This document shows positions 62,163 through 64,000 of a DNA stretch of 64,000 nt, one piece after another. The first letter of the stretch is position 1, and each line of letters starts with the position of its first letter. Under the pieces are notes generated by a model that was not told the DNA's origin, searched no databases, and saw only the letters and a program-made list of their open reading frames with translations. The DNA comes from Pseudomonadota bacterium (GTDB lineage Bacteria > Desulfobacterota > Desulfobacteria > Desulfobacterales > Desulfobacteraceae), in assembly GCA_018821535.1 (NCBI GenBank), contig JAHJLV010000057.1, forward strand, positions 1 through 64,000, written 5' to 3'. The translations under genes were made by a program, and so were the position numbers.

Positions 62163-63176
62163 TTATTTAATATTATTGATATACCAGTTGGCGGCAAGTT
62201 CCAGGCCTTTTCTGACTGAATACACTGGCTTATAGCCTAACAGATCTGCGGCTTTTGATATGTCTGCAAGGGAGTGCCGTACATCACCGGGTCTAAAATC
62301 CCTGTAAACCGGCTCTGCGGTTTTTATTTCAGGAAACTGGCTGGCAACCAGATCCTTGATCAGATAAAACAGTTCGTTCAAGGTGGTTCTTTCACCGAAT
62401 GCCACATTATAGACCTGGTTGGCGGCATTTTCGTTTTCTGCAAGACAGGCTTTTATATTGGCTTGGACAGTGTTGTCGATGTAACAGAAATCCCGGCTGG
62501 TTTCTCCGTCTCCGTTGATGAATACATCTGTTTTTTTGATCAGGGAGGAGAACCATAAAGGAATGACAGCAGCATAGGCGCCATAGGGGTCCTGGCGTTT
62601 GCCAAATACATTGAAATACCGCAGTCCAATGGTTTTAAAGCCATAGGTTGTGGCAAACACATCCGCGTATAATTCATTGACATATTTTGTCACTGCATAG
62701 GGGGACAAGGGTTTTCCGATGAGATCCTCTTTTTTGGGCAAGCCGGGATGATCCCCATAGGTTGAGCTGGACGCGGCATAGACAAATCGTTTGACCTTGG
62801 CATCCTTTGCAGCCACCAGCATATTTAAAAATCCTGTGATATTGTTCTCATTGGTCAGCAAAGGGTCGGCAATGGATCTGGGGACAGATCCCAGGGCTGC
62901 CTGGTGCAATACAAAATCCTGGCCTTCACAGGCTTTTGTGCAGGCCTCGGGATCTCTGATATCTGCCTTGATGAATGTAAAATTCTGCCATTTTTCCTTT
63001 CCTATGGATTGCTCAACTTCATCCAGATTATACTGGAATCCTGTGGAAAAATTATCCAGGCCGGTGACTTTCTGGTTCAGGTTGAGAAGGGTTTCAATCA
63101 GGTTGGAGCCGATAAACCCGGCACAGCCGGTGACCAGCCAGCGATGGGGTTTGGTTTTTAAATCTTCTATGTTCAT
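62163..63176 (-). CDS. UDP-N-acetylglucosamine 4-epimerase-like NAD-dependent epimerase
   Basis: 337 aa from the ATG at 63176, just after the preceding stop; an upstream extension to 63299 overlaps the APS-kinase gene. Rossmann motif GCAGFIGS near residue 17, LDNFSTG, and catalytic Y-x3-K in PYAVTKY. The WbpP/VipB-like pattern suggests interconversion of UDP-GlcNAc and UDP-GalNAc or their uronic acids. Confidence 0.88.
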   Translation of the reverse strand: MNIEDLKTKPHRWLVTGCAGFIGSNLIETLLNLNQKVTGLDNFSTGFQYNLDEVEQSIGKEKWQNFTFIKADIRDPEACTKACEGQDFVLHQAALGSVPRSIADPLLTNENNITGFLNMLVAAKDAKVKRFVYAASSSTYGDHPGLPKKEDLIGKPLSPYAVTKYVNELYADVFATTYGFKTIGLRYFNVFGKRQDPYGAYAAVIPLWFSSLIKKTDVFINGDGETSRDFCYIDNTVQANIKACLAENENAANQVYNVAFGERTTLNELFYLIKDLVASQFPEIKTAEPVYRDFRPGDVRHSLADISKAADLLGYKPVYSVRKGLELAANWYINNIK

Positions 63177-63177
63177 A

Positions 63178-64000
63178 TTAAATATATCCTTTTCGGCTGA
63201 TAAAAAGCAGCACCTGCTGGGCAGCTTCATCCGGAGTGAGATCTGTGGTGTTGATTTTAAGTTCCGGGTTGGCAGGGTCTTCGTATGGATCATCCACACC
63301 GGTGAAGCCTTTTAAAAGACCGGCGCGGGCTTTGGCATACATGCCTTTTCTGTCACGTTTTTCACATTCTGATATGGGGGTGGATACGTGCACTTCAAAA
63401 AATCCGCCATATGCTTCTATGGATTCCCTGATCCTGGCGCGGGTTTTTTCGTAGGGCGCTATGGGGGCGCAGATGGCAATGCCGCGGTTCTTGGTGATTT
63501 CTGAAGCGACAAAACCGATGCGCTGCACATTGATATCCCGGTGTTCTTTGGAAAAATTAAGTTCCGAAGACAGGTTGCGGCGGACAATATCCCCGTCTAA
63601 AAGTGTGACCGGCCGGGTGCCGATTTCAAGGAATTTTGAATACAACAGTTTTGCAATGGTTGATTTGCCTGCTCCGGAAAGCCCGGTGCAGAAGATGGTA
63701 AATCCCTGCTTTGAGGGAGGCGGATATGATTTTTGCAGTTCCTGGATCACTTCAGGAAAGGATGCCCAGTCCGGCACTTTTTTGCCGGAGCGGATTCTTT
63801 TCTGGATATCTGTACCGGAAAAAGAAATCGTGTCCATGTTTTCCGGGACCTGGCTTGCAATTTTATATTCATCTTCAAAGGGCAGGTACACCATTTCTTC
63901 AAAGGTAATGGTTTCCATTTCAAGTTCCTGTGCAGCCGATGAAGACACCTGCAGGGCATCATCATATTTATAGAACGGGGTGTTGGCCGTATCATTGCCG
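63178..64000 (-). CDS. Bifunctional sulfate adenylyltransferase/APS kinase (5' partial)
   Basis: The frame is open to the window's end (codons read from 63999), so the N-terminal ATP-sulfurylase domain is mostly outside. The visible part has the end of the ATP sulfurylase domain (TANTPFYKYDDALQ, then QELEMETITFEEM) and a full APS kinase domain. That domain has P-loop GLSGAGKS, then LDGDIVRRNL, and the APS-binding KGMYAKARAG stretch. The pair makes PAPS from sulfate and ATP, the donor for the sulfotransferase at 50804. In a sulfate reducer the dissimilatory route uses a separate Sat without kinase, so this copy is for sulfation. Stop lies one base before the epimerase start. Confidence 0.93.
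   Translation of the reverse strand, partial: GNDTANTPFYKYDDALQVSSSAAQELEMETITFEEMVYLPFEDEYKIASQVPENMDTISFSGTDIQKRIRSGKKVPDWASFPEVIQELQKSYPPPSKQGFTIFCTGLSGAGKSTIAKLLYSKFLEIGTRPVTLLDGDIVRRNLSSELNFSKEHRDINVQRIGFVASEITKNRGIAICAPIAPYEKTRARIRESIEAYGGFFEVHVSTPISECEKRDRKGMYAKARAGLLKGFTGVDDPYEDPANPELKINTTDLTPDEAAQQVLLFISRKGYI

Noticed and set aside
1..64000. CRISPR arrays, insertion sequences, rRNA, prophage genes
   Set aside because: I saw no spaced direct repeats, transposase, integrase, phage structural gene or rRNA sequence anywhere in the window.

Overview
This 64 kb window reads as chromosome from a marine-type sulfate-reducing deltaproteobacterium of the Desulfobacteraceae. The evidence is a Flx/HdrA electron-bifurcation cluster with a selenocysteine subunit, dsrC, a siroheme-decarboxylase subunit, an acyl-CoA dehydratase activase fusion, and an exosortase-type exopolysaccharide locus. 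Base composition looks moderately AT-rich. A Desulfobacula- or Desulfobacter-like host is my inference, not something the sequence proves. Both ends of the window cut through genes.

Region 1 (1-6494, plus strand) is energy metabolism: a tandem HdrA-like flavoprotein (5' end missing), FlxD/MvhD read through an in-frame UGA as selenocysteine, FlxB-like and FlxC-like iron-sulfur proteins, and FlxA (FAD/NAD). It is followed by separately promoted dsrC and a terminator. The set fits flavin-based electron bifurcation from NADH toward ferredoxin and a thiol/disulfide acceptor, for which DsrC is a plausible partner. Region 2 (6517-20139) is mixed housekeeping: an Ahb-type siroheme decarboxylase subunit, a nitrilase-superfamily amidase, a minus-strand mlaEFDA lipid-transport operon, a ribbon-helix-helix protein with a 1407-aa dehydratase activase fusion behind an inverted-repeat promoter, and a translationally coupled murA-comEC-membrane protein operon.

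Region 3 (20307-28381) is the least explained part. A Tat-exported metallo-beta-lactamase-fold protein, an 11-or-so-span membrane protein, a Cys-rich soluble protein and an 86-aa protein lie in one minus-strand unit. A near-consensus sigma-54 promoter precedes it. A PAS/AAA+ sigma-54 activator is encoded divergently. Beyond the activator lie a propionate/acetate-type CoA-transferase and a short-chain dehydrogenase that has its own near-consensus sigma-54 promoter. I regard this as the best candidate for an undescribed pathway. Region 4 (28469-35419) holds tRNA-Leu(TAA), a hicBA toxin-antitoxin pair, maf, a YggS-type PLP protein, queH, a PilB-type ATPase with an added cyclic-nucleotide-binding domain, a small membrane protein and an ABC-F ATPase.

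Region 5 (35598-64000, all minus strand) is a sorting-tagged surface protein followed by a long exopolysaccharide/exosortase locus. It contains the export machinery (XrtA-type ATPase, BY-kinase-like ATPase, Wzz-like protein, outer-membrane barrel, Wza-like protein, PrsT-like TPR lipoprotein), a WecA-like initiating transferase, an exosortase-EpsI fusion, a radical SAM protein, glycosyltransferases, an O-antigen-ligase-like protein, a flippase, a deacetylase and a GNAT-like protein. It also has a pyruvyltransferase fused to an FrhB-like Fe-S protein, a sulfotransferase, a UDP-sugar 4-epimerase and a partial bifunctional ATP sulfurylase/APS kinase. The last can supply PAPS to the sulfotransferase, so the locus probably makes a sulfated, perhaps pyruvylated, polysaccharide.

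The only stretch above 300 bases without a confident gene is 28557-28866. It holds candidate promoters, an inverted repeat and a doubtful 22-codon ORF. I see no CRISPR array, rRNA, insertion sequence or replication origin.
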